Assembly: GCA_902801165.1 (NCBI GenBank)
Contig: CADCHI010000031.1
Location: forward strand, 1 to 64,000
Source of the DNA: an uncultured Eubacteriales bacterium
GTDB lineage: Bacteria > Bacillota > Clostridia > Christensenellales > Aristaeellaceae
Reading direction: 5' to 3'
DNA length: 64,000 bases
Shown piece by piece: positions 16,339 through 25,840 of the stretch. The translations under genes were made by a program, and so were the position numbers. The notes beneath the pieces are model-generated. The model was given only the letters and a program-made list of their open reading frames with translations, was not told the origin of the DNA and ran no database searches. Position 1 is the stretch's first letter. The number at the start of each line of letters is the position of its first letter.

Positions 16339-17751
16339 TTACAGAGGCATGGCGTTGTTCTTCTTGTCCAGCACGCTGTTGTCCAGGCCGACCTGCTTGG
16401 CCTGGCGATTCTGGAAGAACTTCTCGGCCACCTGCGGGAACAGGGCGTAGCTGAGCACGTCCTCGGGCTGGGTGTAGTACTGGCCCATTTCCTTCTTGAA
16501 CTCGTCCAGATGCTTCACGCCGTAGCTCTTGTCCTCGACGGGGCGGCAGGTGATGATCTTCTGGTCGCCGATGACCTTCTTGCGCACGTCCTCGTTCACG
16601 GGAGCGGGCAGGCGGCCATACTCGCCGCGCATCAGGCCCTGGCTCTCCTTCGGGCACATCTTGTAGCGCTCGCCGGTCAGCACGTTCATGACGGCCTGGG
16701 TGCCCACGATCTGGGAGGTGGGGGTCACCAGCGGCGGATAGCCGAAGTCCTTGCGCACGCGCGGCACCTCAGCCAGCACCTCGTACAGCTTGTCGGACTG
16801 GCCGGCCTGCTTCAGCTGGTTGATCAGGTTGGACAGCATGCCGCCGGGCACCTGGTACTTCAGGGTGTTCACGTCCACGCGCAGCACCTTGGGATCGAGG
16901 ATGCCCTGGTCCTGCAGCTTCTGGGCGACGCCGCGGAAGTGCTCGGTGGCCTTGGTGATGACGTTCAGGTCCAGGCCGGTGTCCCACTCAGTGCCCGCCA
17001 GGGTCGCCACCAGCGGCTCGGTGGCCGGCTGGGAGGTGCCGTTGCCCAGAGGAGACAGCGCGCAGTCCACGATGTCCACGCCCGCCTCGATGGCCTTCAA
17101 GTTGGTCATGTCGCCGGTGCCGGCGGTGTTGTGGGTGTGCAGGTGCACCAGGGTGGTGGGCTTCAGGGCTTCCTTCAGCTTCTTCACCAGCGAATAGGCG
17201 CTGTAGGGCAGCAGCAGGTTCGCCATGTCCTTGATGCAGATGTTGTCAGCACCCATCTTCTCCAGCTCGAGGGCCAGGTTCACGAAGTACTCCTCCGTGT
17301 GCACGGGGCTGATGGTGTAGCTCAGCGCCACTTCGCAGATGCCGCCGTACTTCTTGGTGGCCTTGATGGCCGGCTCCAGGTTGCGGGTATCGTTCAGGGC
17401 GTCGAAGATGCGGATGACGTCGATGCCGTTCTTGATGGACAGGCGGGTGAACTCGTCCACCACGTCGTCGGCATAATGGCGGTAGCCCAGAATATTCTGG
17501 CCGCGGAACAGCATCTGCAGCTTGGTGTTGGGCAGCGCCTTCTTCAGCTGGCGCAGCCGCTCCCAGGGGTCCTCATTCAGGAAGCGCAGGCAGCTGTCGA
17601 ACGTGGCGCCGCCCCAGCACTCCAGGGAATAATAGCCAACCTTGTCCAGCGCTTCGCACGCGGGCAGCATGTCCTCCAGGCGCATGCGGGTCGCGGCCTG
17701 GGACTGATGCGCGTCGCGAAGGATGGTTTCGGTAATCATTACTTTGCCCAT
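16339..17751 (-). CDS. oadA: Biotin-dependent oxaloacetate/pyruvate carboxyltransferase subunit (OadA-like)
   Basis: Carboxyltransferase of 470 residues that moves CO2 between oxaloacetate and enzyme-bound biotin. The HMGL-like TIM barrel (about 3-280) carries the family motif ETILRDAHQSQAATRM and the metal-ligand histidines in LVHLHTHNTAGTGD. The PYC_OADA domain follows (about 300-460). The biotin domain of full-length OadA is absent, matching the separate carrier gene in this operon. ATG 17751 is chosen because GGAGGAG lies just upstream. It is the last gene of the operon, starting 22 bases after oadB. Confidence 0.93.
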   Translation of the reverse strand: MGKVMITETILRDAHQSQAATRMRLEDMLPACEALDKVGYYSLECWGGATFDSCLRFLNEDPWERLRQLKKALPNTKLQMLFRGQNILGYRHYADDVVDEFTRLSIKNGIDVIRIFDALNDTRNLEPAIKATKKYGGICEVALSYTISPVHTEEYFVNLALELEKMGADNICIKDMANLLLPYSAYSLVKKLKEALKPTTLVHLHTHNTAGTGDMTNLKAIEAGVDIVDCALSPLGNGTSQPATEPLVATLAGTEWDTGLDLNVITKATEHFRGVAQKLQDQGILDPKVLRVDVNTLKYQVPGGMLSNLINQLKQAGQSDKLYEVLAEVPRVRKDFGYPPLVTPTSQIVGTQAVMNVLTGERYKMCPKESQGLMRGEYGRLPAPVNEDVRKKVIGDQKIITCRPVEDKSYGVKHLDEFKKEMGQYYTQPEDVLSYALFPQVAEKFFQNRQAKQVGLDNSVLDKKNNAMPL

Positions 17752-17772
17752 GATATTCTCCTCCAAATCCAA

Positions 17773-19242
17773 TTAGTGCGCAAACAGCGCGATGAACACG
17801 CCCGCCGCAACCGCGGAGCCGATGACGCCAGCCACGTTGGGGCCCATGGCGTGCATCAGCAGGAAGTTGCCGGGATCCTCCTCCTGGCCGACCTTCTGGG
17901 ACACGCGGGCCGCCATAGGCACGGCGGAGACGCCCGCGGAGCCGATCAACGGGTTGATCTGGCCGCCGGAGAGGATGTTCATCAGCTTCGCCAGCATCAC
18001 GCCGCCGGCGGTGCCAAAGCTGAACGCGATGACGCCCAGGATGACGATGTAGATGGTCTGCATGGTCAGGAAGGTGCTGCCCTGGGTGGTCGCGCCGACC
18101 GTCAGGCCCAGGAAGATGGTGACGATGTTGCACAGCTCGTTCTGAGCGGTCTTGTTGATGCGCTCCACGACGCCGCACACGCGCATCAGGTTGCCCAGCA
18201 TCAGCATGCCGACCAGCGTGGCCGCGTCAGGCAGCAGCAGGGACACGATGATGGTGACGGCGATCGGGAAGATGATCGTCTCGGTCTTGGAGACCTGGCG
18301 CAGCTGACCCATGCGGATCGTGCGCTCCTTCTTGGTGGTCAGCGCCTTCATGATCGGAGGCTGGATGACCGGGACCAGCGCCATGTAGCTGTAGGCCGCC
18401 ACGGCGATGGGGCCCAGCAGGTGAGGCGCCAGCTTGGTGGTGACGAAGATGGCCGTCGGGCCGTCCGCGCCGCCGATGATGCCGATGGCGCCGGCCTCGC
18501 TGGCGGTGAAGCCCAGCAGCTTCGCGCCCAGGAAGGTCAGGAAGATGCCCAGCTGCGCGGCAGCGCCAAGCAGCAGGCTCTTCGGGTTGGCGATCAGCGG
18601 GGCAAAGTCGGTCATCGCACCCACGCCCATGAAGATCAGCGGGGGGTAGATGCCCAGCTTGACGCCCTGGTACAGGTAGTACAGCAGGCCGCCGTTGGCC
18701 GTCTGCAGCGCATAGCCCATCTCGCCGGTGGCGGGGTTCAGGCGCATCACCACGTCGGTGATGTCCTTGCCCAGCGCCTGGGCCCCCGCGAGGGCCTCGG
18801 CCTGGCTGGCGTAGAAGGTGAAGGTGGGATGGCCCATCATGCCCGCGGCGGGCAGGTTGGCCAGCAGCATGCCGAAGGAGATCGGCAGCAGCAGCAGGGG
18901 CTCAAACTGCTTCACAATCGCCAGGTACAGCAGGAAGCAGGCCACGGCGATCATCACGTAGTTCCTCCAGTCGCCGCCCGTGCCGTTGATGCTCTGGGCG
19001 ATACCGGTGGACATCGCGATGTTTTTCAAGCCCTTTAAGAAGTTGATATCAGGATCGGTGGAATCCCCCGCCTGCTCCGAAGCCTCGGCCACGGCGACCT
19101 CCTCAGCCGCCTGGGCGACCTCGGCCGGCGCCTCGGTGTCCGCGTTGGTCTCGGCCAGCGCCGTAAACACGGTCAGCAGGGCGAACATGGCCAGCAGGCA
19201 CGCGAGCGCGCGCTTGGGGCTCACCTTTTTCAATTTGGACAT
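17773..19242 (-). CDS. oadB: Na+-translocating decarboxylase beta subunit (OadB-like)
   Basis: Integral membrane subunit that decarboxylates carboxybiotin and pumps Na+ outward. It has 489 residues; the core OadB domain (about 95-489) has some ten membrane segments and conserved [20 protein letters not shown] and [16 protein letters not shown]. The N-terminal 90 residues are an addition: a hydrophobic signal-like segment ([18 protein letters not shown]) and an Ala/Glu-rich linker. The usual family starts near residue 90, so the protein is long for it. It sits between the biotin carrier and OadA genes. Confidence 0.94.
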   Translation of the reverse strand: MSKLKKVSPKRALACLLAMFALLTVFTALAETNADTEAPAEVAQAAEEVAVAEASEQAGDSTDPDINFLKGLKNIAMSTGIAQSINGTGGDWRNYVMIAVACFLLYLAIVKQFEPLLLLPISFGMLLANLPAAGMMGHPTFTFYASQAEALAGAQALGKDITDVVMRLNPATGEMGYALQTANGGLLYYLYQGVKLGIYPPLIFMGVGAMTDFAPLIANPKSLLLGAAAQLGIFLTFLGAKLLGFTASEAGAIGIIGGADGPTAIFVTTKLAPHLLGPIAVAAYSYMALVPVIQPPIMKALTTKKERTIRMGQLRQVSKTETIIFPIAVTIIVSLLLPDAATLVGMLMLGNLMRVCGVVERINKTAQNELCNIVTIFLGLTVGATTQGSTFLTMQTIYIVILGVIAFSFGTAGGVMLAKLMNILSGGQINPLIGSAGVSAVPMAARVSQKVGQEEDPGNFLLMHAMGPNVAGVIGSAVAAGVFIALFAH

Positions 19243-19359
19243 TCGTCAAACCCTCCTTACCGCTTTCGATAACAAATGCTCTCGCGCCTCGTTCCGTCCG
19301 ACCCGCGAGCGGGCGGCAGTGCCGCCTCACAGGTCAGCGACGCAACGCGGCGCCGATGA

Positions 19360-19764
19360 TCAGTTAAGGGAAAGCAGCACGTCGCCGGTGCTGACGGTCG
19401 CGCCCTTGGTCACGTTCACGGAAGCCACGACGCCGTCGCGGGGCGCCATGATCTCGTTCTCCATCTTCATGGCCTCGAGGATCAGCAGCACGTCGCCCTT
19501 CTTGACGCTCTGGCCCTGGGAGACCTTTACATCGTTGATGTTGCCGGGCATCGGAGCCTTGATGGCCTCGGCGCCAGCGGGCGCGGCGGCGGGAGCGGCA
19601 GCCTTCGGGGCGGGAGTGGCGGCCTTGGGGGCCGGCGCGGCTACGGGAGCGGGAGCCGCCACGGGCGCGGCTACGGGAGCGGCCGCGAACACAGGCGCGC
19701 CGCCGATCTCTTCGACTTCGACTTCATAGGACTGACCATTCACGGTGATCGCAAACTTGCGCAT
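19360..19764 (-). CDS. Biotin carrier protein of the Na+ pump decarboxylase
   Basis: Small carrier of 134 residues. A short N-terminal beta region precedes an Ala/Pro-rich flexible linker (about 25-65) and the biotinyl domain (about 66-134). The biotinylation motif EAMKMEN has target Lys100. It should shuttle CO2 from the carboxyltransferases to OadB, as MmdC/GcdC or the OadA tail does. The ATG at 19764 has GGAGGA upstream. It lies in the middle of the decarboxylase operon. Confidence 0.95.
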   Translation of the reverse strand: MRKFAITVNGQSYEVEVEEIGGAPVFAAAPVAAPVAAPAPVAAPAPKAATPAPKAAAPAAAPAGAEAIKAPMPGNINDVKVSQGQSVKKGDVLLILEAMKMENEIMAPRDGVVASVNVTKGATVSTGDVLLSLN

Positions 19765-19872
19765 AATATCTTCCTCCTGATTATTATCGAGTTGTTATTC
19801 CATGAGGAACGGGGCGGGAATGCTTCAGACCCGTCCGGATCCCATTCTCAATTCCCAATTCCCAATTCTCAA

Positions 19873-20268
19873 TTAAAACCGGTACACCTGCTCGGCGCGG
19901 GAGGCGCGGTTCCAGCCGGAAACGCGGCGCACCTTGCGCACCACGAGCTGCTTGTTGCCGTCGGTGTAGGCGGCGATGGCGGCGGCGATCACGGCGATCA
20001 GCTGAGCGTCGTCGACCTCCTCGACCACGGGCTCGGGCTCGGCCACGGGCGCGGGCGCCGGGGCGGCCTTGGCGGCGGCAGCGGCCGCGGCGGCCTTCGC
20101 GGCCTCCTCAGCCTTCAGCCTGGCGGCCTTTTTGCCGTCGATGGCCTTGAAAACCTGGGCCATCAGCGTGATGAAGCCGATCAGTATCGCCAGGCCCATG
20201 AACACCACGACCAGGCCGATGGCGGTCACCTGAAGGCCGTAAAGAATCTTCGATCCAATCATGTCCAT
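19873..20268 (-). CDS. OadG-family decarboxylase gamma subunit
   Basis: Small membrane subunit of 131 residues that in this family links the carboxyltransferase to the beta subunit. One transmembrane segment near the N-terminus (about 9-33, GLQVTAIGLVVVFMGLAILIGF) carries the family's VVFxGL pattern. An Ala/Lys-rich helix, a Pro-rich linker and a C-terminal segment (QLIAVIAAAIAAYTD, then VRRVSGWNRASR) typical of OadG_beta follow. It lies 6 bases after the carboxyltransferase stop, so the two are translationally linked. Confidence 0.88.
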   Translation of the reverse strand: MDMIGSKILYGLQVTAIGLVVVFMGLAILIGFITLMAQVFKAIDGKKAARLKAEEAAKAAAAAAAAKAAPAPAPVAEPEPVVEEVDDAQLIAVIAAAIAAYTDGNKQLVVRKVRRVSGWNRASRAEQVYRF

Positions 20269-20274
20269 GCCTCC

Positions 20275-21750
20275 TTACAGCGGCATATTGCCATGCTTCT
20301 TGGCGGGCTTGGACTCCCGCTTGCCGGAGAGCATCTCCAGCGCGGAGGCCAGCATCTGGCGGGTCTGCGCAGGCTCGATCACGTCATCCACATAGCCCTT
20401 CTTGGCGGCGTTCACGCCGTCGGCGATATCTGCCATGTACTTCTCCTCGAGCTCGGCGCGCTTGGCGAAGGGATCATCGGCGGTCTTGAGCTCGTCGGCG
20501 CAGTTCAGCTGCACGGCGATCTTCGGGGTCACGGCGCTGATGACGGCGCCCGGCCAGGCGTAGACCATGTCGGAGGCCGCGCGGGAGGCCATGGCGGCGT
20601 AGGCCATGCCCACGGCGTTGCCGGTGATCAGGGCGATGCGCACGTTGGTGGACTCGGTCAGCGCGTACATCAGCTGCGCGCCGGCGCGGGCCAGCTCGCC
20701 CTGGGGCGCCGGGGAGACCTTCATGCCCATGGAATCCACGATGCTGATCACGGGAATGGAGAAGCAGTCGCAGAAGGAAGCGAAGCGGGAGGCCTTCTTC
20801 GCGCCGTACACGGTGATGCGGCCCTCGTCCTTGGAGGGCTGGTTGGCGATGAAGCCCACGGTGGCGCCGCCGATCTTGGCCAGGGCGGTGACCATGGAGG
20901 GGGCAAAGCCCTCGCTAAGCTCCACGATATCGTTCATGTCGGCCACGCGGCGGATGATGTCGCGCACATCCTCCACGGCGTCGATGGCGTTCAGGTCGCC
21001 CAGCTCGCGGTTGACGTCGTCCACGGTATCGCCGAAGACCTCGTCCATGTTGTTCACGGGCAGCATGCCGGCCAGCTTGCGGGCCAGCGCGATGGCGTCC
21101 TCGTCGGACTCAGCGGTCAGCTGGGCGACGCCGGAGCGCATGGAGGCCTGGGCGTGGGCCAGCGCTTCCATGTCCACTTCCTTGCCGGTCGCGGCGGAGA
21201 CCACCTGCGGGCCGTTGACGAACAGGGCGCCGTTCTTGCTCATGATGGTGATGTCGCTCATGCCGGCGATGGCGGAGGCGATGCCGCCGCACTGGCCCAG
21301 CACGACCGCGATCTGCGGCACGACGCCGGACAGGGCGCTGGTCTTGCCCGCCATCAGCGCATAGGCGTTCATGGCGTCGATGCCCTCATCCAGCCGCGCG
21401 CCGGCGGTGTCCAGCAGCGCGAAAACGGGCGCGCCGGTCTTCTCCGCCAGCTCCAGCACCTTCAGCACCTTGCGGGCGTGCGCCATGCCCACGGAACCGC
21501 CCTTGACGGTGAAGTCCTGGGCGTACACATAGGCGGGGCTGCCGTCGATCAGGCCATAGCCGGTCACGACGCCCGCGTCCGCGTTCAGCACGTCCAGCTC
21601 CACAAAGCTGGCGGCGTCCAGCAGCAGCGCGATGCGCTCCCTGGCCAGAAGCTTTCCGGCCTTCTTCTGCTCGGCGCAGAGGCCCGGGTCACCCTTCAGA
21701 ATCGCGAGCTTGCGCTCTCGAACGATGGGCAGATTCTGTTCCACTTTCAT
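20275..21750 (-). CDS. mmdA: Acyl-CoA carboxyltransferase subunit (MmdA/PccB-like)
   Basis: Carboxyltransferase of 491 residues with two crotonase-like halves: KKAGKLLARERIALLLDAASFVE and GGSVGMAHARKVLKV in the first, IISIVDSMGMKVSP-like and AYAAMASRAASDMVYAWPGA in the second. The family includes methylmalonyl-CoA decarboxylase alpha, glutaconyl-CoA decarboxylase and the 12S transcarboxylase subunit. The sequence alone does not fix the acyl-CoA. The ATG at 21750 follows GGAGGGAA at 5 bases; an in-frame ATG at 21765 has no site. It is the first gene of the five-gene Na+ pump operon. Confidence 0.9.
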   Translation of the reverse strand: MKVEQNLPIVRERKLAILKGDPGLCAEQKKAGKLLARERIALLLDAASFVELDVLNADAGVVTGYGLIDGSPAYVYAQDFTVKGGSVGMAHARKVLKVLELAEKTGAPVFALLDTAGARLDEGIDAMNAYALMAGKTSALSGVVPQIAVVLGQCGGIASAIAGMSDITIMSKNGALFVNGPQVVSAATGKEVDMEALAHAQASMRSGVAQLTAESDEDAIALARKLAGMLPVNNMDEVFGDTVDDVNRELGDLNAIDAVEDVRDIIRRVADMNDIVELSEGFAPSMVTALAKIGGATVGFIANQPSKDEGRITVYGAKKASRFASFCDCFSIPVISIVDSMGMKVSPAPQGELARAGAQLMYALTESTNVRIALITGNAVGMAYAAMASRAASDMVYAWPGAVISAVTPKIAVQLNCADELKTADDPFAKRAELEEKYMADIADGVNAAKKGYVDDVIEPAQTRQMLASALEMLSGKRESKPAKKHGNMPL

Positions 21751-21999
21751 AGTCTTTCCCTCCATCGTTGTGCTGATCGTCTACGTTCGCGCCGCTGCGG
21801 GGGATTCCCCGCGGGATGAACACGAGCTTCCACGAATCAACAGAGTATAAAATATCAACAAATCCCAAATTCAAATCTTTCGACGCGCCGGCCTTTTTTC
21901 CTCTCATTTATAACGTTAATTTTTTCGATTGTGTCCCCTTCACCGAAGCTTTAACGGAAAACTGACACCCAAGCCTCGGGCGTTCCGAAGCGGCGGCGC

Positions 22000-22028
22000 T
22001 TGTATTTTTTGCCGGGCTGTGCTAAACT
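22000..22028 (+). promoter_or_regulatory. Promoter for thrH
   Basis: TTGTAT (22000-22005), 17 bases, TAAACT (22023-22028), 34 bases before the ATG. The divergent 21766-21999 region is AT-rich and contains a weaker minus-strand candidate near 21845. Confidence 0.5.
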
Positions 22029-22062
22029 GTTCCCACTACCATTCGAAAGCGGGGCTGCAAGC

Positions 22063-22671
22063 ATGAGCGAGCTGAACATCGTATGCCTGGACCTGGAGGG
22101 CGTTCTGGTGCCCGAAATCTGGATCGCGTTTTCCGAGGCCAGCGGAATCCAGGAGCTGAGGCGCACCACCCGGGACGAGCCGGACTATGACAAGCTGATG
22201 CGCTGGCGCCTGGGCATCCTCAGGGAGCACGGCCTGGGCCTGAAGGACATCCAGGACACCATCCGCACCATCGATCCTCTGCCCGGCGCCAAGGAATTCC
22301 TGGACGCCCTGCGGGCGCGCACCCAGGCGGTGATCCTCAGCGACACCTTCACCCAGTTCGCCCAGCCCCTGATGGAGAAGCTGGGCTGGCCCACGCTGCT
22401 GTGCAACGCGCTGGAGGTCGCCCCGGACGGCGAGATCACCGGCTACAAAATCCGCACCGCCCAGTCGAAGCTCTCCACCGTCAAGGCGCTGCAGTCCGTG
22501 GGCTTCGACACCATCGCCTGCGGCGACAGCTACAACGACCTGGGCATGATCCGCGCCAGCAAGGCCGGCTTCCTGTTCCGCTCCACGGAGAAGATCATCG
22601 CGGACAACCCGGACCTGCCCGCCTTCGAAGCCTTCGACGACCTCAAGGCCGCCATCTTCGCGGCCCTCTGA
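22063..22671 (+). CDS. thrH: ThrH-like phosphoserine phosphatase/homoserine phosphotransferase
   Basis: HAD-family enzyme of 203 residues. It matches ThrH through CLDLEGVLVPEIWI (Asp10 and Glu12 in place of the common DxD), TTRDEPDYDKLMRWR, VILSDTFTQFAQPLMEKLG and CGDSYNDLGMI. ThrH dephosphorylates phosphoserine and can transfer the phosphate to homoserine, linking serine and threonine synthesis. The start is ATG 22063; the upstream frame to 22000 overlaps the promoter. A DUF3786 gene follows 22 bases later and is probably in the same transcript. Confidence 0.92.
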   Translation: MSELNIVCLDLEGVLVPEIWIAFSEASGIQELRRTTRDEPDYDKLMRWRLGILREHGLGLKDIQDTIRTIDPLPGAKEFLDALRARTQAVILSDTFTQFAQPLMEKLGWPTLLCNALEVAPDGEITGYKIRTAQSKLSTVKALQSVGFDTIACGDSYNDLGMIRASKAGFLFRSTEKIIADNPDLPAFEAFDDLKAAIFAAL

Positions 22672-22693
22672 TTTCCCGGGCAGGAGGCGCGCC

Positions 22694-23332
22694 ATGGCCA
22701 ACAACTACGAAAAGATGCTGCTGTCCGCCCGGGAGCTGTTCCTGGAGCGCGACCAGCAGGCGATGATCGACCTCTGGGCGCTGGAGCACGACGGCGACTG
22801 GCTGTACATGGATTACTTCGGCCAGCGGCTGAAGCTCGACCGGCGCACGGGGGCGGTGTGCTACGCCCGGGAGCCCGGGCCCGGCGATTTCCGCGCGGCG
22901 GGCTTCATCAACGCCTCGATGGCGCTGTTCGACCTGCTGACCTACGCCCGCGTCCGCCCCCATGCCGTCGGGAGCTGGAGCTCCATCAGCACGCTGGGGG
23001 GCATCATCGGCGCGGGGCACGACCGCACCCTCAGCCACGAGAGCACCGCGGCCAAGTTCGAGGGCAAGATGGACGCTCTGGCCCGGGCCTGCGAGCGGCT
23101 GGGCGGCGTGCCCGCCGGCAAGGGCGACGTGAGCTACGCCATCCCCGTGTTCCGGGACTTCGGCATACTGTTCCAGTTCTGGGACGGAGACGACGAGTTC
23201 CCCGCCAACATCAAGTTCCTGTTCGACGCCAACGCCCGGCAGTTCATGCACTACGAGACGCTGTGGTACGTGATGGGCGACCTGGGCGACCGGCTGGACT
23301 TCTACGTCAACGGCGTGGCTCCGGGCCGGTGA
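22694..23332 (+). CDS. DUF3786-type protein
   Basis: Soluble protein of 212 residues without signal or membrane segment. It resembles DUF3786 proteins of anaerobes in the central INASMALFDLLTYA and C-terminal FPANIKFLFDANARQFMHYET segments. No catalytic motif is visible. Some family members occur with corrinoid or methyltransferase genes, which I do not see here, so no role is offered. The ATG has GGCAGGAGG about 7 bases upstream, and the gene follows thrH closely. Confidence 0.8.
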   Translation: MANNYEKMLLSARELFLERDQQAMIDLWALEHDGDWLYMDYFGQRLKLDRRTGAVCYAREPGPGDFRAAGFINASMALFDLLTYARVRPHAVGSWSSISTLGGIIGAGHDRTLSHESTAAKFEGKMDALARACERLGGVPAGKGDVSYAIPVFRDFGILFQFWDGDDEFPANIKFLFDANARQFMHYETLWYVMGDLGDRLDFYVNGVAPGR

Positions 23333-23639
23333 GGCTGTCCCGCGAGAGGAATGGATCTTCGCGGTCTCCCTCTCACTGATGGGCTTCAGTTTTGGTTCTT
23401 CACAAAGAGCCGCGGGATTGATGATTAGCAGTTAGCGGGCATATAAAGATCCTTCGCTTCGCTCAGGATGACACGGTTTACGACTCGTTTTCATCCTGGG
23501 CGAAGCGAAGGATCTTTTTCAATGGTGATTCACGTAAATGTCCGGATCAGCCCCCTCGTATGATCGGGGCTGTATTTCAAATCAACATCCAACGAATCCC
23601 CCGCAATGCGTTGTTATGGTGCAGTTCCCTGTCACAAGA
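23333..23639. repeat. Intergenic stretch with dispersed-repeat hairpin
   Basis: No gene is visible. An inverted pair of about 26 bp (23445-23471 with 23491-23517; AGATCCTTCGCTTCGCTCAG and its near complement) forms a strong hairpin followed by TTTTTC. It probably terminates the thrH transcript. It belongs to the same family as the repeats at 2479-2785. A smaller hairpin (CAGCCCC/GGGGCTG, 23548-23572) lies closer to the convergent cardiolipin synthase gene. Confidence 0.7.
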
Positions 23640-25247
23640 TCACATCACCGGCGCGAACACCTTCAACACCCATCCGGCGATCCGGGTGAGCAGCTTTTCC
23701 TTCTTCAGGTCCTCCAGGCGGATCTCCTGGCACTCCCGGGCGGTGTTCTGGAAATCCCGCTCGATGTCCGCCACGGCGGGCACGTTCCGCAGGTAGGCGG
23801 CGCACTCAAAGTGCAGGTACAGGCTGCGGTAGTCCAGGTTGATGGTGCCCGCCACGGCCTTGCAGTCGTCGCTGACGAAGATCTTCGAGTGCACGAAGCC
23901 CGGCGTGTACTCCAGGATCCGCACGCCGGCCTGGAGCAGCTCCCGATAGTGGGTCTTGGCCAGGGCGAAGGCGTACTTCTTGTCCGGGATGTGGGGCAAC
24001 AGCACGCACACCTCCACCCCCCGCTTCGCGGCGAAGGTCAGCGCGGTGAGCATCTCGTTGTCCAATATGAGGTAGGGCGTCATGATGTGCACGTAGCGGC
24101 TGGCGCGGTTGAGGATGTCCATGTAGATCATCTCCCCCACCTTCTCGCTGTCCAGCGGGCTGTCCCCGAAGGGCAGCACCCAGCCGGGGGCCGTGCCCTC
24201 CCGCAGGGCCGCGGGCACGTCCAGGTAGCGGGCAAAGGTATCGCCGCTCTCGTTCACGTTCCACATCTGCAAAAACATCAGCGTGAAGCTGCGCACCGCC
24301 TCGCCCTGCAGCCGGATGGACATGTCCTTCCAGTGTCCGAAGAGCACCCGGCGGTTGATGTACTCGTCCGCCAGGTTCACGCCGCCGGTGTAGGCCACCT
24401 TGCCGTCCACCACCAGTATCTTGCGGTGGTCCCGGTTGTTGTAGTAGGTGGACATCAACGGGCGTATGGGCGAGAACATCTTGCACTTGATGCCCAGCTT
24501 GCGCATCATCTCCGGGTAGCGGTAAGGCAGCCGGAACAGCGCGCAGGTGCCGTCGTACATCACGCGCACCTCCACGCCCTGCTTCACCTTTTCCTCCAGG
24601 ATCTTCAGCACACGGCCCCACATGTAGCCCTCGTCGATGATGAAGAACTCCAGGAATATGAAGTCCTGGGCCCGCTCCAAGTCCCGGAGCATGGCCTCCA
24701 TGGAGATCTCCCCGCTGGGGAGGTAGCGCACCTGGGTGTTGCCATAGATCGGGTAGTGCCCGTTTTCCCACAGGTACCGCGTGAGCCCGGCCAGCTCCGG
24801 CGCGCTCTCATCCATGCCCGCGGGGCAGGGCATCTCCTCCGGCAGGAAGGCCGTGGTCTCCCTCACCAGCTCGCCCAGCCGGCGGTTCAGCACCCGGTGC
24901 CCCACGTCGAGTTCCACAAACAGATACAGCACCACGCCCAGCGCCGGCGCCAGCACCACCAGCAGTATCCAGGTGATCTTGATGGTGGGGTTCGAGGGCC
25001 GGTTCACCAGGTGCAGTATCAGCGCGCCGTACAGCAGCAGCATCAGGCCGTAATAATAGGGAACCAGCGATTGCAGCGAGCTGAACAGCCACACCAGCAG
25101 CAGGATCTGCACCGCCAGCATGACGATGACGATCATCGTCCGCCCGAATATCACGTTCAGGACGCCGCGCTTGCTCTTTTGCAGCAGGCGAAACTCATCC
25201 TGATCCTGTGCGCTCCGCTCCCGGATGCGCTCCTTTTCCTGATCCAT
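23640..25247 (-). CDS. cls: Cardiolipin synthase
   Basis: Membrane phospholipase-D-type enzyme of 535 residues that condenses two phosphatidylglycerols to cardiolipin and glycerol. It has two N-terminal membrane segments (about 33-55 and 65-105) and two HKD motifs: HRKILVVD within NRDHRKILVVDGKVAYTGG, and HSKIFVSD within FVHSKIFVSDDCKAVAGT. Length and layout are typical. The start is ATG 25247, with GAGGCGTGAT upstream. The gene stands alone, convergent with thrH-DUF3786. Confidence 0.95.
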   Translation of the reverse strand: MDQEKERIRERSAQDQDEFRLLQKSKRGVLNVIFGRTMIVIVMLAVQILLLVWLFSSLQSLVPYYYGLMLLLYGALILHLVNRPSNPTIKITWILLVVLAPALGVVLYLFVELDVGHRVLNRRLGELVRETTAFLPEEMPCPAGMDESAPELAGLTRYLWENGHYPIYGNTQVRYLPSGEISMEAMLRDLERAQDFIFLEFFIIDEGYMWGRVLKILEEKVKQGVEVRVMYDGTCALFRLPYRYPEMMRKLGIKCKMFSPIRPLMSTYYNNRDHRKILVVDGKVAYTGGVNLADEYINRRVLFGHWKDMSIRLQGEAVRSFTLMFLQMWNVNESGDTFARYLDVPAALREGTAPGWVLPFGDSPLDSEKVGEMIYMDILNRASRYVHIMTPYLILDNEMLTALTFAAKRGVEVCVLLPHIPDKKYAFALAKTHYRELLQAGVRILEYTPGFVHSKIFVSDDCKAVAGTINLDYRSLYLHFECAAYLRNVPAVADIERDFQNTARECQEIRLEDLKKEKLLTRIAGWVLKVFAPVM

Positions 25248-25346
25248 ATCACGCCTCGTTCAATGCGGTTTTAATAAACTAATATCTCCAGTGCTACTAA
25301 TATAATCCATATCGACGAAAAAATCAAGTGCGGGAAAGCGCATTGA

Positions 25347-25373
25347 AGGGGAGGCCGTGGGGCCTCCCCTTCA
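25347..25373 (-). terminator. Hairpin after the MarR gene
   Basis: AAGGGGAGGCC-GTG-GGCCTCCCCTT is a perfect 11-bp stem 28 bases beyond the MarR stop codon. No strong T-run follows on the minus strand. Confidence 0.5.
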
Positions 25374-25401
25374 AATTGTGTTCTGTTGTCGATTTTCGCG
25401 C

Positions 25402-25839
25402 TTACGCCATGCTCCCCAGCAGCTTGTACAGCAGGCCGTACAGCGTCGCGGCCTCCTGCGGGTCCATCACGATGCACTCGCCCATCTTCGCCGGGATGTT
25501 CTCGGCCCGCTGGCGCAGCCGGGCCCCCGCCTCCGTCAGGGCGACCGTCAGGTTGCGCTCATCCACGGGCGAGCGGTTCCGGGTCACCAGGCCCTTCTCC
25601 GCCAGCTTCTTCAGCACCGGGGTGAGCGTGCCGGAATCCAGGTGCAGGCGCTCGCCGATCTCCTTGGAGGTGACCTCCCGCTTCTCCCACAGCACCATCA
25701 TGGTGATGTACTGGGTATAGGTCAGGTCGATCTCATCCAGGAAGGGCTTGTACCGCTTCACGACCTCCCGCGCGCAGGCGTACAGCGGAAAGCAGAGCTG
25801 GTTTTCCAGCCTGAGCGCGTCGAATTCCGAGGCGTCCAT
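25402..25839 (-). CDS. MarR-family transcriptional regulator
   Basis: Winged-helix regulator of 145 residues. YTQYITMMVLWEKREVTSKEIGERLHLDSGTLTPVLKKL is the DNA-binding core, followed by the wing with RSPVDERNLTV. It resembles the OhrR/MgrA branch (FPLYACAREVVKRYKPFLD near the N-terminus). A Cys at about residue 20 (LCFPLYAC) is where OhrR senses peroxides, so redox control is possible. It starts two bases after the flavodoxin stop, so it is in that operon. Confidence 0.92.
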   Translation of the reverse strand: MDASEFDALRLENQLCFPLYACAREVVKRYKPFLDEIDLTYTQYITMMVLWEKREVTSKEIGERLHLDSGTLTPVLKKLAEKGLVTRNRSPVDERNLTVALTEAGARLRQRAENIPAKMGECIVMDPQEAATLYGLLYKLLGSMA

Positions 25840-25840
25840 G

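Noticed and set aside
16294-19038. 914-codon plus-strand frame opposite oadA/oadB
   Set aside because: Antisense shadow; product dominated by His/Gln/Gly/Leu, and both real genes on the other strand carry family motifs.
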